From Pirellulaceae bacterium (GTDB lineage Bacteria; Planctomycetota; Planctomycetia; Pirellulales; Pirellulaceae), in the NCBI GenBank assembly GCA_019636375.1, contig JAHBXS010000005.1, forward strand, positions 248,001-312,000: a stretch of 64,000 bases of DNA. Reading direction: 5' to 3'. The notes under the pieces are model-generated. The model made no database searches and had not been told where the DNA came from. It was given only the letters and a program-made list of their open reading frames with translations. A program made the position numbers and the translations under genes. Positions 36,794 through 46,270 of the stretch are shown piece by piece. Numbering within the stretch: position 1 is the first letter of the stretch; each line of letters starts with the position of its first letter.

Positions 36794-36854
36794 GGGGTTA
36801 GGTACCGTTGAGCCAAGCACTCACTGAGCCGTTCCGGCAACGGTACCTGACCCC
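36794..36854. repeat. REP-like palindrome
   Basis: Arms GGGGTTAGGTACCGTTG (36794-36810) and CAACGGTACCTGACCCC (36838-36854) pair over 17 bases with one mismatch, around a 27-base centre. Partly matching GCGGGA/TCCCGC lie outside the arms. The shape and the TGACCCC end resemble REP/BIME elements tied to Y1 (RAYT) transposases. No transposase is in the window. Confidence 0.7.
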
Positions 36855-37033
36855 ATTTCATCCCGCGCGCGGTATCGCAAAGGAGAGTCTGACAAAAAAA
36901 TGATCTTCATCGGTTTTATCGGCGAAATTCGCAAGCGTCGGCGGTTTCCTTGGCCGGATCGAATTGGTCAACAGAATAACTAGGCGGCACGACTGATAGG
37001 GAAGCTATAACCGGAACACCGCAACCGGAATTT
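36855..37033. other. Rest of the gap before mutM
   Basis: Together with the REP-like element this is a gap of about 330 bases. The open frame 36916-37455 is a shadow of mutM. Nothing else is recognised. Confidence 0.35.
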
Positions 37034-37870
37034 CTAACGCGACTGGCACTTGGGACAAAAGAACGTCGCCCGCTGGGCCTGTACGATCCGAATGATGGTT
37101 CCCAGCCGACAACTTGGGCACCGCTCTCCCTCACGATCGTAGACTCGATGTTCGTTTTGATAACTGCCGGCCTGATTGAGGGCGTTGCGATAGGTCCCGT
37201 CGGCGAGAGTCGAACCCTCATACTCGATCGCTTCGTCGAGCACTTCTCGAAGGACTTGATGCACCCGTTTCCACTCGCGAGCGTTGAGCGCCAATGCCGG
37301 GCGTAGCGGCGATATTTTCGCGCGATGCAGGATTTCGCTGGCGTACAAATTTCCAACGCCGGCCAGCAAAGATTGATCCAATAAAGCCACCTTGATTGGG
37401 CGTTTGGTTTGCCCAAGTCTATCGCTGAATTCACTACACGATATGTCGCAAGCATCGGGACCCAAATTCCAGCGTTGCAGTTGCGAGAAGAACTCTTCCT
37501 CGTTCAAGCAATAAATCAATCCCAATCCTCGCCGATCCCAGTAGAGCAATTCCCGAACAGATTTTCCTTGCAAGCCTAGTCGAAAACGCAAGTGTTCGTT
37601 GGTTGGCGGTTTTGAGGTCAACACGAGCCCGGTCATACGTGGTTCGAAGACTAAACGAATCTGCGAGTCGTTGATCACGACCACTTTTTTTCCGATTCGC
37701 TCAACCGCTTGAATTTTTGTTCCTACAAGACGCCGCCGAAGTGTGGCCACAGAATGCGAAATGCTTATGGGGCGGCGGCGGCATGGCACAAGTTGCACGC
37801 TTTCGATACGGGCTCCGACCACGGGCAGCACACCCCGCCGCATCGTTTCGACTTCTGGAAGCTCAGGCAT
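37034..37870 (-). CDS. mutM: Formamidopyrimidine-DNA glycosylase
   Basis: Bifunctional glycosylase/AP lyase that removes 8-oxoguanine and FaPy. N-terminus MPELPEVETMRRGV gives the catalytic proline and glutamate at mature positions 1 and 2; RIGKKVVV contains the beta-lobe lysine; and the C-terminal zinc finger is complete with CPSCRLGTIIRIVQAQRATFFCPKC, including the arginine of the QRA segment. Length 278 aa is usual. A monocistronic gene; the next gene on the strand, the SRPBCC protein, is 41 bases upstream. Confidence 0.95.
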   Translation of the reverse strand: MPELPEVETMRRGVLPVVGARIESVQLVPCRRRPISISHSVATLRRRLVGTKIQAVERIGKKVVVINDSQIRLVFEPRMTGLVLTSKPPTNEHLRFRLGLQGKSVRELLYWDRRGLGLIYCLNEEEFFSQLQRWNLGPDACDISCSEFSDRLGQTKRPIKVALLDQSLLAGVGNLYASEILHRAKISPLRPALALNAREWKRVHQVLREVLDEAIEYEGSTLADGTYRNALNQAGSYQNEHRVYDREGERCPSCRLGTIIRIVQAQRATFFCPKCQSR

Positions 37871-37911
37871 GTTTTCGTTACTTCGGAATCAACAATTCAG
37901 ATCCTTCGGAA

Positions 37912-38445
37912 TTAACTTCCCTCGCCAGACTCTGCCAGTTGTTTGAGTTTTTCGACTTCTTCGAGCATCGGACCGTTCAAGTCGCGATGGTTCACAAGGT
38001 ACAAAAAACTAGACATGAAATTTCTTTGCTGCAAATATCGATACGACAGTTTGGTCTTTTCGCGAAGGGTCTCAATTTCAAAAATTCGGGTTTCCGAAAT
38101 TCCGTCGATTTCACGATGCAACGTCATGAGCTTGTGTTTTTCGTAGAGTTTCACGGTCTCTTGAACGACTTTGCGTTTGCCGTTGATGTCGATTTCCGAC
38201 TCGTAAACGGTTCCCTCATGAACCGTTGCATCGGACGAGTCCGCCAGTTTGCATGACACCAATCCCTCAGACCATTTCATGCGTAAACTGGGGTTGGTCA
38301 AATACGGGTAAACATCTTCCAGAGGGCGAGCTATCGAAATCGAGACTACGAATTCCTCTTCTTTGGCACCAATCAAATGCAACACGCCACCAACGAGCAG
38401 CAAAATAACGACGATATAGATAAGGGGCTTAGTTGATTCGTTCAC
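37912..38445 (-). CDS. Membrane-anchored SRPBCC (START-like) domain protein
   Basis: A 177-residue protein with an N-terminal hydrophobic anchor (PLIYIVVILLLVGGVLHLIG), then a helix-grip START-like fold: EEFVVSISIARPLEDVYPYLTNPSLRMKWSEGLVSCKL is a typical SRPBCC beginning (I-x-R-P-x-E-x-V-x-x-x-x-x-x-P). These domains bind hydrophobic ligands. GTG start at 38445 with GGAAA upstream. It lies next to mutM on the same strand, with 41 bases between, so they may share a transcript. Confidence 0.78.
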   Translation of the reverse strand: MNESTKPLIYIVVILLLVGGVLHLIGAKEEEFVVSISIARPLEDVYPYLTNPSLRMKWSEGLVSCKLADSSDATVHEGTVYESEIDINGKRKVVQETVKLYEKHKLMTLHREIDGISETRIFEIETLREKTKLSYRYLQQRNFMSSFLYLVNHRDLNGPMLEEVEKLKQLAESGEGS

Positions 38446-38509
38446 GAGCGCACATTTCCTGCCAGGGTTGAAAGTGGGGCAACGGTCATGGACCTCCGGA
38501 GGCTAATTA

Positions 38510-38611
38510 GAGCCTTTCCCAAAAGGGGTCAGACCCTTTGGAGGCTAAGCGAAATTTAACGTTGGTTTGCTGCCTAGCCGGAGAGGGTCTGACCCCTTTT
38601 GGGATAGGTTC
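38510..38611. repeat. Palindromic MITE-like element, copy 2
   Basis: Arms GAGCCTTTCCCAAAAGGGG and GAACCTATCCCAAAAGGGG (complemented right end) continue into TCAGACCCT. The left 40 bases including GTCAGACCCTTTGGAGGCTA and the right 34 bases including AGAGGGTCTGACCCCTTTT match copy 1 at 23372. It sits between the divergent SRPBCC gene and the 3' end of the ankyrin-PQQ gene. No open frame. Confidence 0.85.
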
Positions 38612-38732
38612 ATAGTATAGCCTGCAAACAATCCTATCATCGAGCCCCCTTTTTCGCGAGCATTGATATTCAAAATCTCCAGACTGATCGCCTCATCGCT
38701 AAATGACGATCCTTAGGCGCCATAAATCTCGC

Positions 38733-41069
38733 CTATTCTTCCTCGTCGGACTTAGCAAACGCCACTAATTCACTCAGCGTTCGAACGTAAATAACGCCCT
38801 CCGAAATCGCTGGAGTCGAAAGAATATTTCCACCACACAAGTTGGCGGATACCAAACGAAAGCGCGGACCAGCCCGAACCACAGCGACGCGTCCGTCTTC
38901 GGCACTGAAATACAAATGGCCATCAGCCGCGATGGGCGAAGCGGTGAAACTGGCGATGCCCCCGGTTTTGATTCGTTCGCGGTACATCTCCTCGCCTGTC
39001 GTCGCATGGTAACAAGTCAACACGCCGGCATTTGAACAAACGTACAAATAATCACCATAGGCGATTGGCGTTGGCATATAGGGGCCACCCCGATTCACAC
39101 TCCAGGCCAATTGATCTGGAGCCTCGGGGGTTGTGGTTCCGTCGTCCTTTTGCACACCTGGCAATTCGAGTTCTCCTCGCATCGTGGGGCGAATGGCCAC
39201 AATCGGTTGAATGGGTGAGTATCCACTCGCGACGTAAATCAATTGATTCGCGACGAAGGGGGTCGGGACCACGATTTCCGAATGCCCTTTCAGCGACCAC
39301 AACCAAGCTCCGTCACGAGCGTCATAGCCTCGAGCCGCGCGGGTCCCATGCGTGATCAACATCGGCATGTCTCCGAACTGATGCACGTTGGGAGTTGGCC
39401 ACGTCGGGATTTCGTCTCGCATTGTTCGCCATATCTCTTGTCCCGTGGCCACATCAAACGCGGCCACGAACGAGCCCGATTGAATATCGCATTGCACGAT
39501 CACTTTGTCTTCAAAAATAATTGGCGAACTTCCGAACCCCCATTGATAACCCGCATCGTAAAACCACCCACTGTCGAGCACGCCCAAGTCTTGTTTCCAA
39601 ACGAGATTCCCTTCAAAGTCATAACAGTACAGACCCTCCGAGCCAAAGAAGGCAATCACATACTGGCCGTCTGTCGCCACCGTGGGGTTTGCGTGTGAAG
39701 ATTTCGAATGGCGCTTCACCGCAGGTGGGCCGGAATAGGCTGTTTTTTGCCAAATGATTTCTCCAGTTTTTTTGTTCAGACAATAGACGATAAAGTCGTA
39801 CGGGCTTTGATCTTCCACCGACGCGACGTCACCATATTGACCAATTCGCACATCTTGGTCGGCGGTTATGCCAACCGCCGATGTAATGAACAGACGCTCG
39901 CCCCAGATCGTGGGGCACGAATTTCCAAGGCCCGGGATCGTAGTTTTCCAAAGCAAATTCGTTTCTGATGTTGCGTCCCAAGACGTCGGAGGATGCTGAC
40001 CATCGGCAATCCCACGCGAACCGATGCCGCGAAATCGCGGCCAGTTGGGGGATGAAACCTCTAAGTCTGCGACCGACGGAACATACGGGGAGTCTGACTC
40101 TTCGGCGGGAGTTTCTGCAGGCGGCGTTGGTTCACCGCTGACCGAAGCGGGTTGATCGGCGAGACGGCGAAGTTCGAATGATTGTCCGCCTTCGCTTAGC
40201 GTCAGCCCAACCAATTTATCGTCCTCCCAAACAAGTCGGAGAGTGTCTAAGTTGGCAACGAATTCTTGTTCGCCAACAGGCAAGAGCGTGACAAATCCGA
40301 AGTTCCGCCAAGCAATTCGGGCTTTGCCGTCGCGGGTACTAAGTGTTCCGTGTTTGCGCCCGTCGGCGGTCGCGAACGTGCCGCTTAGCCGCTCCAACGA
40401 TTCATCCGCAAGTGCGATGGTTTCTAAGGGCTCAATTTTTGAATCCACGAATAATTCTAAGACGGATTCGTTTCCTCCCTGAACCGCATAAGCTCGCCCA
40501 ATCGCAATCGCTCTCTCGGAAACTTTTCCCGACGCCAGTAGGACATTGGCCCATTTAACTTCACGCGTGTTGACGTACTGCAAGAAAAGCTCGTCGGAAT
40601 TTGCCAAACCGTGATTGAGCAAAAGCTCGACAACTTCATCGCGGCGATTGGAACGCGCCCAATCGAGGGGATACATGTTGTAAAAAGTGTCTTTGATATT
40701 GGGGTCGGCACCCGCTTCTAACAATCGTCGAACAATTTCTGCGTGGCCTCGGTCGGCTGCGAAGACCAAAGCCGTCGAACGATAAGGAGTCATCGCATTG
40801 ACATCTGCTCCTTCGGACAGGGCCTCATTTAAGGCTTCGAGGTCGCCAGTGCGCGCGGCACGCCAAAGTTTCTCAACCAACTCATCGACTGCCGATGCAG
40901 TCAGCGTCGAATGGTCCGGCAATAAAGTTGCCGGAATGATAGGTGCCCCGTGGGTCCAACCTGAAGTGCCGGGAAGACAGGCGGCGATTCCAACCAAAAC
41001 CGCCAACGCATGGCGTTTGATTTCACACCGATTAAACAAAGTCCAACATTGCCTTGCTCGTTCCAACAT
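38733..41069 (-). CDS. Exported ankyrin-repeat and PQQ-type beta-propeller protein
   Basis: A 778-residue protein with a signal-like segment (HALAVLVGIAACLPGTSGWTHGA), then ankyrin repeats at about 66-160 (DLEALNEALSEGADVNAMTPYRSTALVFAADRGHAEIVRRLLEAGADPNI), a linker with Pro/Glu/Ser, and a C-terminal PQQ-like eight-blade propeller (340-778: WPRFRGIGSRGIADG, LLWKTTIPGLGNSCP, then W-x-x-x-repeats such as LVWKQDLGVLDSGW, EIWRTMRDEIPTWP). Such propellers in planctomycetes are usually exported and not linked to PQQ chemistry. The ankyrin-propeller fusion is unusual. A role in protein binding on the cell surface is likely. Confidence 0.82.
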   Translation of the reverse strand: MLERARQCWTLFNRCEIKRHALAVLVGIAACLPGTSGWTHGAPIIPATLLPDHSTLTASAVDELVEKLWRAARTGDLEALNEALSEGADVNAMTPYRSTALVFAADRGHAEIVRRLLEAGADPNIKDTFYNMYPLDWARSNRRDEVVELLLNHGLANSDELFLQYVNTREVKWANVLLASGKVSERAIAIGRAYAVQGGNESVLELFVDSKIEPLETIALADESLERLSGTFATADGRKHGTLSTRDGKARIAWRNFGFVTLLPVGEQEFVANLDTLRLVWEDDKLVGLTLSEGGQSFELRRLADQPASVSGEPTPPAETPAEESDSPYVPSVADLEVSSPNWPRFRGIGSRGIADGQHPPTSWDATSETNLLWKTTIPGLGNSCPTIWGERLFITSAVGITADQDVRIGQYGDVASVEDQSPYDFIVYCLNKKTGEIIWQKTAYSGPPAVKRHSKSSHANPTVATDGQYVIAFFGSEGLYCYDFEGNLVWKQDLGVLDSGWFYDAGYQWGFGSSPIIFEDKVIVQCDIQSGSFVAAFDVATGQEIWRTMRDEIPTWPTPNVHQFGDMPMLITHGTRAARGYDARDGAWLWSLKGHSEIVVPTPFVANQLIYVASGYSPIQPIVAIRPTMRGELELPGVQKDDGTTTPEAPDQLAWSVNRGGPYMPTPIAYGDYLYVCSNAGVLTCYHATTGEEMYRERIKTGGIASFTASPIAADGHLYFSAEDGRVAVVRAGPRFRLVSANLCGGNILSTPAISEGVIYVRTLSELVAFAKSDEEE

Positions 41070-41108
41070 CGCGTTGCCTCTGCTGATGACATTTCGAAAC
41101 CGAGCAAA

Positions 41109-41136
41109 GCACGCTAGGCGGGTTTGCCTAGCGTGC
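41109..41136 (-). terminator. Hairpin after glnA
   Basis: GCACGCTAGGC, six bases, GCCTAGCGTGC: an 11-bp perfect stem 19 bases past the glnA stop. On the minus strand a short T-rich stretch (TTTGCT) follows, so it probably ends the glnA transcript. Confidence 0.75.
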
Positions 41137-41154
41137 GAATTCGCTCAGTGCTAA

Positions 41155-42567
41155 CTAAACGTCATAGTATAGGCAAAATTCGTAGGGGTGGGGACGGAGC
41201 CGCAAGGCATCGACCTCTTTAAGACGCTTGTACTTGATCCAGTTCTCAATGACGTCTTTTGTGAAGACGTTTCCACGGAGCAAGAACTCGTGATCTTTTT
41301 CCAACGCATCCAGCGCCGCATCGAGTGAAGCAGGTGTTTTATCGACCAATGCCGCCTCTTCGGGCGGAAGATCGTAGATATCTTTGTCGAGTGGAGAACC
41401 CGGGTCAATCTTGTTTTGAATCCCGTCGAGTCCGGCCATCATGATCGCCGAGAATGCGAGGTACGGGTTGCAACTTGGGTCCGGGCAGCGGAACTCAATC
41501 CGTTTTGCCTTGGGGCTGTTGCTGTACATCGGAATTCGGCAAGAAGCCGAACGATTCCGTTGTGAATAGGCGAGATTCACAGGAGCTTCGTAACCAGGCA
41601 CCAAACGCTTGTAGCTGTTGGTGGTCGGGTTGGAGAAAGCCAAGATCGCAGGGGCGTGTTTCAGAATTCCGCCGATTGCGTACAGAGCGGTTTGGCTCAG
41701 ACCCGCATAACCGTCTCCTGCGAACAGCGGTTTATTGTCCTTCCAAAGCGAGAAGTGGACGTGCATCCCCGACCCGTTGTCACCATAAATGGGCTTGGGC
41801 ATAAACGTTGCGGTTTTGCGATGCTTGTAGGCCACGTTTTTGACGATGTATTTGTACATCATCATTTGGTCGGCGATTCGAACCATCTCATTGAATTTGA
41901 TGTCGATTTCCGCTTGACCACCGGTAGCGACTTCGTGATGCTGAGCTTCGACCTCGATTCCCACATCTATCATCGTTTGCATCATCTCGTTGCGGATGTC
42001 CATTAGTTTGTCGGTCGGGGCACATGGGAAGTAGCCTTCCTTGTGGCGAATTTTGTAGCCCAAGTTCGGAAATTCTTCACGGCCGCGATTCCATTCGGCT
42101 TCCTCACTGTCGATGTAGAAGAAACCTGAATGGGCGTTTTGATCAAAGCGGATGTCGTCGAAGATGAAAAACTCAGCTTCGGGACCAAAAAAAGCGGTGT
42201 CGGCGATCCCGGTTTGCTTCAGGTAGGCATCGGCCTTTCGAGCAATATTGCGGGGATCGCGACTGTAGTCCTCGCGAGTCAATGGGTCTTGGACGTTGCA
42301 GATCAACACGAGGGTCGCGAGCTCCGTGAACGGGTCGATAAACGCCGTCGTGGGGTCGGGAACCAGCAACATGTCGCTTTCGTTGATTTGTTGCCAACCA
42401 CGGATGCTCGATCCGTCAAACCCTTGGCCGTCCAGAAAAGTGTCTTCAGCCAAACGGCTAACGGGAATCGTGGTGTGCTGCCACGTCCCGATGAAGTCCA
42501 TAAAACGCAAATCAACCGCACGAACGCTCTTTTCGCGGCACAACGCGAGAATTTCCTTGGGAGTCAC
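41155..42567 (-). CDS. glnA: Type I glutamine synthetase
   Basis: GlnA makes glutamine from glutamate, ATP and ammonia. Visible: [18 protein letters not shown] near the start, [25 protein letters not shown] (metal and nucleotide site), [60 protein letters not shown], and the adenylylation tyrosine in DIYDLPPEE at about residue 398, so this is the regulated GSI-beta type. The start is GTG 42567 (MTPKEILAL), preceded by AGAAAGG; the longer open frame from 42597 has no such support. A sigma-54 promoter motif lies 52 bases upstream, so nitrogen control is expected. Confidence 0.96.
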   Translation of the reverse strand: MTPKEILALCREKSVRAVDLRFMDFIGTWQHTTIPVSRLAEDTFLDGQGFDGSSIRGWQQINESDMLLVPDPTTAFIDPFTELATLVLICNVQDPLTREDYSRDPRNIARKADAYLKQTGIADTAFFGPEAEFFIFDDIRFDQNAHSGFFYIDSEEAEWNRGREEFPNLGYKIRHKEGYFPCAPTDKLMDIRNEMMQTMIDVGIEVEAQHHEVATGGQAEIDIKFNEMVRIADQMMMYKYIVKNVAYKHRKTATFMPKPIYGDNGSGMHVHFSLWKDNKPLFAGDGYAGLSQTALYAIGGILKHAPAILAFSNPTTNSYKRLVPGYEAPVNLAYSQRNRSASCRIPMYSNSPKAKRIEFRCPDPSCNPYLAFSAIMMAGLDGIQNKIDPGSPLDKDIYDLPPEEAALVDKTPASLDAALDALEKDHEFLLRGNVFTKDVIENWIKYKRLKEVDALRLRPHPYEFCLYYDV

Positions 42568-42618
42568 TAGGCAAAACCTTTCTGAGACAAGTGGCAAAAA
42601 CGGAAAGAATTTTTGAGA

Positions 42619-42634
42619 AGCAAGTTCTATGCCA
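42619..42634 (-). promoter_or_regulatory. Sigma-54 (RpoN) -24/-12 promoter motif before glnA
   Basis: On the minus strand: TGGCATAGAACTTGCT. It has GG and GC exactly ten bases apart and fits TGGCAC-N5-TTGCA/T at nearly every position. The GC lies about 50 bases from GTG 42567, giving a leader of about 40 bases. No clear NtrC-type enhancer pair could be placed by eye in the 250 bases upstream. Confidence 0.8.
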
Positions 42635-42887
42635 AGGTCAAAAAAGCTTTTACGGCGTCGCTTTCCGCCGTTCGGTGAACTTAAGGGTCAATCGCCTAGT
42701 CACGACTGCTCAAAGGGCAGGCAGGATTGTTTAATTCCATAGCAGAAGTTAACGTTTTGTAGCCGAATACGATTCGAATCAGTTTGGCGACAAAACATTT
42801 CTTCGATGACCGGAAGAGCTGTCTTTGAAGTCCGATTTTCCTTAAATTCAATAGACCTTTTAACACAACCCGAAAACTAACTCCGCC
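42635..42887. other. Shared upstream region of glnA and the class V aminotransferase
   Basis: The two genes diverge. Apart from the sigma-54 motif I see no definite elements. An enhancer for an RpoN activator would be expected in this stretch. Confidence 0.35.
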
Positions 42888-44075
42888 ATGCCGCAACAAC
42901 GCCGTTTTGATCACTGTGAAGATTGGGAATACATCCGCAGCAATTGGGACATCCGGCCCGACACGAATTACTTAAATCATGGATCGTTTGGTATTTCGCC
43001 TCGTCCGGTTCTCGAAGCTCGCAGGCGTTGGATGGATGAATGCGACCGCCAGCCGATGGATGTTTACATTCGGCTTGTCGAGCCCGAATTGCGGCGGACG
43101 CGCGAACGGCTTGGCCGGTTTTTGGGGACCGCAAGGACAAATCTGGCCCTCGTCGAAAATGCGACTTACGCGATGAACGTTGTGGCAGAATCGTTTCCGC
43201 TTGGTTTCGGAGACGAAGTTCTTTTGTCGGACCATGAATACGGAGCGGTCGTTCGAATCTGGCAGCGACGAACCGAGCGAGTTGGAGCCAAATTGGTGAT
43301 TGCAAAAATGCCCGAGCGGTTCGAATCCGTCGATCAAGTCCGCGACGCTTATTTGGCGGGGCTGACCAATCGCACGCGGCTTGCGGTTTTCAGCCATATC
43401 ACCAGTCCGACTGCCTTAATTTGGCCGGTGGCTGAGATGACGAAGGCCATCCGTTCGCGGGGCGTCGCCGTTTGTATCGATGGACCGCATGCACCGGCCC
43501 AAGTTCCACTTGACCTCGATGCTCTTGACTGCGACTTCTATTTGGCCAGTTGCCACAAGTGGCTTTGTGCTCCGTTGGGGACCGGCTTCATTTACGTTCA
43601 TCCACGCCAGCAAGAAATCATGCAACCGCTTGTCAAAAGTTGGGGGCTGCTTCCACCTGCATTTCCCGCCAGTTGGGATGAAGAATTTTTATGGCAAGGG
43701 ACTCGCGACTACAGTGGATTCCTGGCAATTCCCGCCGCGATTGATTTTTTAGAACAAATCGGGCTCGACAATTTTCGACAAAGAACCTATTGGCTCGCTC
43801 AACTTGCTGAACAGGAACTCTGCAAACGAACCGGGGAACAGCCGTTGGGTGATCGCAGCGGAGGCTGGTACGGTACGATGACTCATGTCCCTCTCCCCGC
43901 TGGCGATTGGTCAAACCTACAACGCGATTTGTGGGAGAAATTTCGAATCGAAGCACCGGTGGTTCATTTCCAAGACCGCTGGTTCATTCGCGTTTCCTGC
44001 CACCTCCATACAACGCGAACAAACCTCAACCACTTATTCCAAGCCATGGACCATTTGCTGTCCAACAGGACTTAA
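42888..44075 (+). CDS. Class V aminotransferase fold protein (isopenicillin N epimerase-like)
   Basis: A 395-residue PLP enzyme. LNHGSFGISPRPVLEAR is the characteristic beginning, NATYAMNVVA (91-100) binds the phosphate, VCIDGPHAPAQVPLDL (195-210) has the PLP-N-contacting Asp, and the Schiff-base lysine is K224 in ASCHKWLCAPLGTGF. Most like CefD/isopenicillin N epimerase family and cysteine desulfurase relatives. The true reaction in this organism is not known; the family includes epimerases, desulfurases and ergothioneine-type lyases. Confidence 0.87.
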   Translation: MPQQRRFDHCEDWEYIRSNWDIRPDTNYLNHGSFGISPRPVLEARRRWMDECDRQPMDVYIRLVEPELRRTRERLGRFLGTARTNLALVENATYAMNVVAESFPLGFGDEVLLSDHEYGAVVRIWQRRTERVGAKLVIAKMPERFESVDQVRDAYLAGLTNRTRLAVFSHITSPTALIWPVAEMTKAIRSRGVAVCIDGPHAPAQVPLDLDALDCDFYLASCHKWLCAPLGTGFIYVHPRQQEIMQPLVKSWGLLPPAFPASWDEEFLWQGTRDYSGFLAIPAAIDFLEQIGLDNFRQRTYWLAQLAEQELCKRTGEQPLGDRSGGWYGTMTHVPLPAGDWSNLQRDLWEKFRIEAPVVHFQDRWFIRVSCHLHTTRTNLNHLFQAMDHLLSNRT

Positions 44076-44258
44076 TGCCTATCCCAACAAAATGTTCTGC
44101 CGCGTTTGAAAAAAAGTTGAAAACAACAGTCGCGTGTGGTGCATCGACAGTAAAGAGGATAGATTTACATGAATTTCAAGGCTTGAGCAAAAGACTCTGT
44201 TCGAGCTCAATCAACATAAATTTTGGACTTAAACGTTGTCATTTTTGGTCATCAACTA

Positions 44259-44960
44259 ATGTGTGGGCGGTTTACATTGCGGACTGGGGCGGATGCGTTT
44301 GTCCAGTATTTTTTGGCGGGAACGTTGGACGTCAGTTTTCCTTCGTTCAAGCCCCGTTTCAATATCGCTCCCACACAAATGGTGGCTGCGGTGCGATTCA
44401 CGACAGAAGAGAAACCGGAAGCATGCGAATTTCGGTGGGGCCTCTTGCCGAGCTGGGCCAAGGACAAAAAAATCGCGCACTCGATGATCAATGCACGAGG
44501 AGAAACGATTGCCGAAAAACCGGCGTTCCGCTCGGCCTTCAAAAAACGCCGCTGCGCGATCTTGGCGGATGGCTTTTACGAATGGAAAGCGGACGGCAAA
44601 GTCAAACGCCCCAGTTACATTCACGCTCGCGATGGAGCGCCGTTTTGTTTTGCCGGACTGTGGGAGAGTTGGCAATCCCCCGATGAAACCATTGAATCGA
44701 CCACGATCGTCACAACCTCCAGCAACGAGTTCTTGCGCGATCTGCATGATCGGATGCCGGTTATTTTGGCACCAGAATATCTCCGCAAGTGGCTTGATCC
44801 CGCAACGCCTGCGGAAGAATTGCATCAACTGATTCGTCCGGTGGGCAACGATTTTTTTATGCGGCACGAAGTCGGCACAGAGGTCAATTCCCCTCGTGCC
44901 GATCGAGCGAGTTTTATCGAGCAGATCCCACAGGACTTGTTTGGCCCAGAAGACGATTAA
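44259..44960 (+). CDS. SOS response-associated peptidase (SRAP, YedK/HMCES)
   Basis: SRAP proteins cross-link to abasic sites in single-stranded DNA and protect them. The catalytic cysteine is residue 2 of MCGRFTL, which fixes the start at ATG 44259 against the longer frame from 44223. N78 (MINARGET), E108 (GFYEW) and H163 (HDRMPV) complete the active site; PRFNIAPTQ (DNA binding) and RWGLLPSWAK are also typical. Length 233 aa is usual. It is followed by a dispersed repeat and converges with the Gfo/Idh gene. Confidence 0.95.
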   Translation: MCGRFTLRTGADAFVQYFLAGTLDVSFPSFKPRFNIAPTQMVAAVRFTTEEKPEACEFRWGLLPSWAKDKKIAHSMINARGETIAEKPAFRSAFKKRRCAILADGFYEWKADGKVKRPSYIHARDGAPFCFAGLWESWQSPDETIESTTIVTTSSNEFLRDLHDRMPVILAPEYLRKWLDPATPAEELHQLIRPVGNDFFMRHEVGTEVNSPRADRASFIEQIPQDLFGPEDD

Positions 44961-45009
44961 AAATCGCAAGCCCCGAGTTGGGATCTGTTCGCAAAAAAAC
45001 CAACGAACC

Positions 45010-45077
45010 AGCCATCAGCCGGAGAGCGTTAGCTCCGGTTTTCTCGGCAACCGGACGTTAATGCGTTCCGGCTAATT
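45010..45077 (+). repeat. Dispersed palindromic repeat (AGCCGGAG-type), copy A
   Basis: The stretch reads AGCCATCAGCCGGAGAGCG and, later, GCAACCGGACGTTAATGCG, with internal pairing between AACCGG/CCGGTT and AGCCGGA/TCCGGCT parts. It matches copy B at 49870-49940 on the other strand over nearly all of its length. It lies between two convergent gene ends. Confidence 0.75.
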
Positions 45078-45102
45078 GGGCAAATTATTAACGAACGAAC
45101 AC

Positions 45103-46248
45103 TTAACCGACGGCTTGCCAGTTTCTTCCGGCGGCGCTGGCCAAGACGGCATCGCAGACTTTTTGGGTTTCCAAAGCGTCGCGGAAGGTCGGCCCCACCG
45201 CTTTCCCCTCAGCGTAACCTGCCAGGAAGTCGGCGACCTGATGCACAAAACTGTGTTCGTATCCGATCTGCAAACCGGGAACCCACCAACGATCCATGTA
45301 GGGATGTTCGCCGCCATGGTCGGTGACGTGAATGCTGCGCCAACCGCGAGTCGCTCCCGCATCGCGATGGTCAAAAAACTCAAGTCGATGCAGATCGTGA
45401 AGGTCCCATCTTACCGAGCCATGTTCTCCATTGATTTCAAACGTGTATAGAGCCTTATGCCCTCGCGCGTAGCGAGTTGACTCGAACAAGCCTAGCGAAC
45501 CGTTTTCGAAATGGCAGAGGAACGCACATGCGTCATCAATCCCAACCGGTTCGACTTTGCCAGTTTCCACATGCATCCGCTCCTTGACAAACGTCTCGGT
45601 CATTGCGACCACATCGCGAATCCCGCCGTTGAGCCAAAGAGCCGTATCAATGCAGTGGGCCAACAAATCGCCGGTAACTCCAGAACCGGCTGCTGCGGCA
45701 TCCAAACGCCACAACGCTCCGCCTCCTTGAGGGACTTCCGAAGAAATGGTCCAGTCCTGCAAAAAGTTTGCTCGATAGTGAAAAATCTTTCCCAACTGCC
45801 CGGAGTCGACAATGTTTTTGGCAAGGGTCACGGCCGGCACTCGGCGGTAGTTGTACCACACCATGTTGGGGACACCGGCGGCCTCGACGGCTTGGCACAT
45901 TTCCTCCCCTTCTTGGGTATTCATCGAAAGCGGTTTTTCGCACAGAATCGCTTTGCCTGCTTTGGCCGCAGCGATCGCGATTTCGCGGTGCAAGTTATTG
46001 GGGACGCAAATGTCGATCGCGTCGATGTCAGAGCGTTCAATGAGTTTTCGCCAATCGGTTTCAATGGAGGCATAACCCCAGTTGTCGGCAAAGGCCTGAA
46101 CGGCTTCGGCGTTTCTCGCACACGCCGCTGCCAACACTGGGCGATACTCGAGGTCGAAAAAATGGTTGACTTTCGCATAGGCGTTGGAATGGGCTCGCCC
46201 CATAAAACCGTAGCCGATCATGCCGATGCGCAATTCCTTCTTGGCCAT
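45103..46248 (-). CDS. Gfo/Idh/MocA family oxidoreductase
   Basis: A 381-residue NAD(P)-dependent sugar oxidoreductase. [19 protein letters not shown] gives the GxGxxG dinucleotide fold; [10 protein letters not shown] is the EKP motif; [17 protein letters not shown] includes the family's catalytic His region. A good GGAGA precedes ATG 46248. Such genes are numerous in planctomycetes and act on sugars or inositols; the substrate cannot be told. The upstream gene on the same strand ends at 46271, so 22 bases separate them. Confidence 0.9.
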   Translation of the reverse strand: MAKKELRIGMIGYGFMGRAHSNAYAKVNHFFDLEYRPVLAAACARNAEAVQAFADNWGYASIETDWRKLIERSDIDAIDICVPNNLHREIAIAAAKAGKAILCEKPLSMNTQEGEEMCQAVEAAGVPNMVWYNYRRVPAVTLAKNIVDSGQLGKIFHYRANFLQDWTISSEVPQGGGALWRLDAAAAGSGVTGDLLAHCIDTALWLNGGIRDVVAMTETFVKERMHVETGKVEPVGIDDACAFLCHFENGSLGLFESTRYARGHKALYTFEINGEHGSVRWDLHDLHRLEFFDHRDAGATRGWRSIHVTDHGGEHPYMDRWWVPGLQIGYEHSFVHQVADFLAGYAEGKAVGPTFRDALETQKVCDAVLASAAGRNWQAVG

Positions 46249-46270
46249 TCAAATATTCTCCAGTTAAAAT

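Noticed and set aside
36916-37455. Minus-strand 179-residue frame
   Set aside because: Shadow of mutM in another frame.
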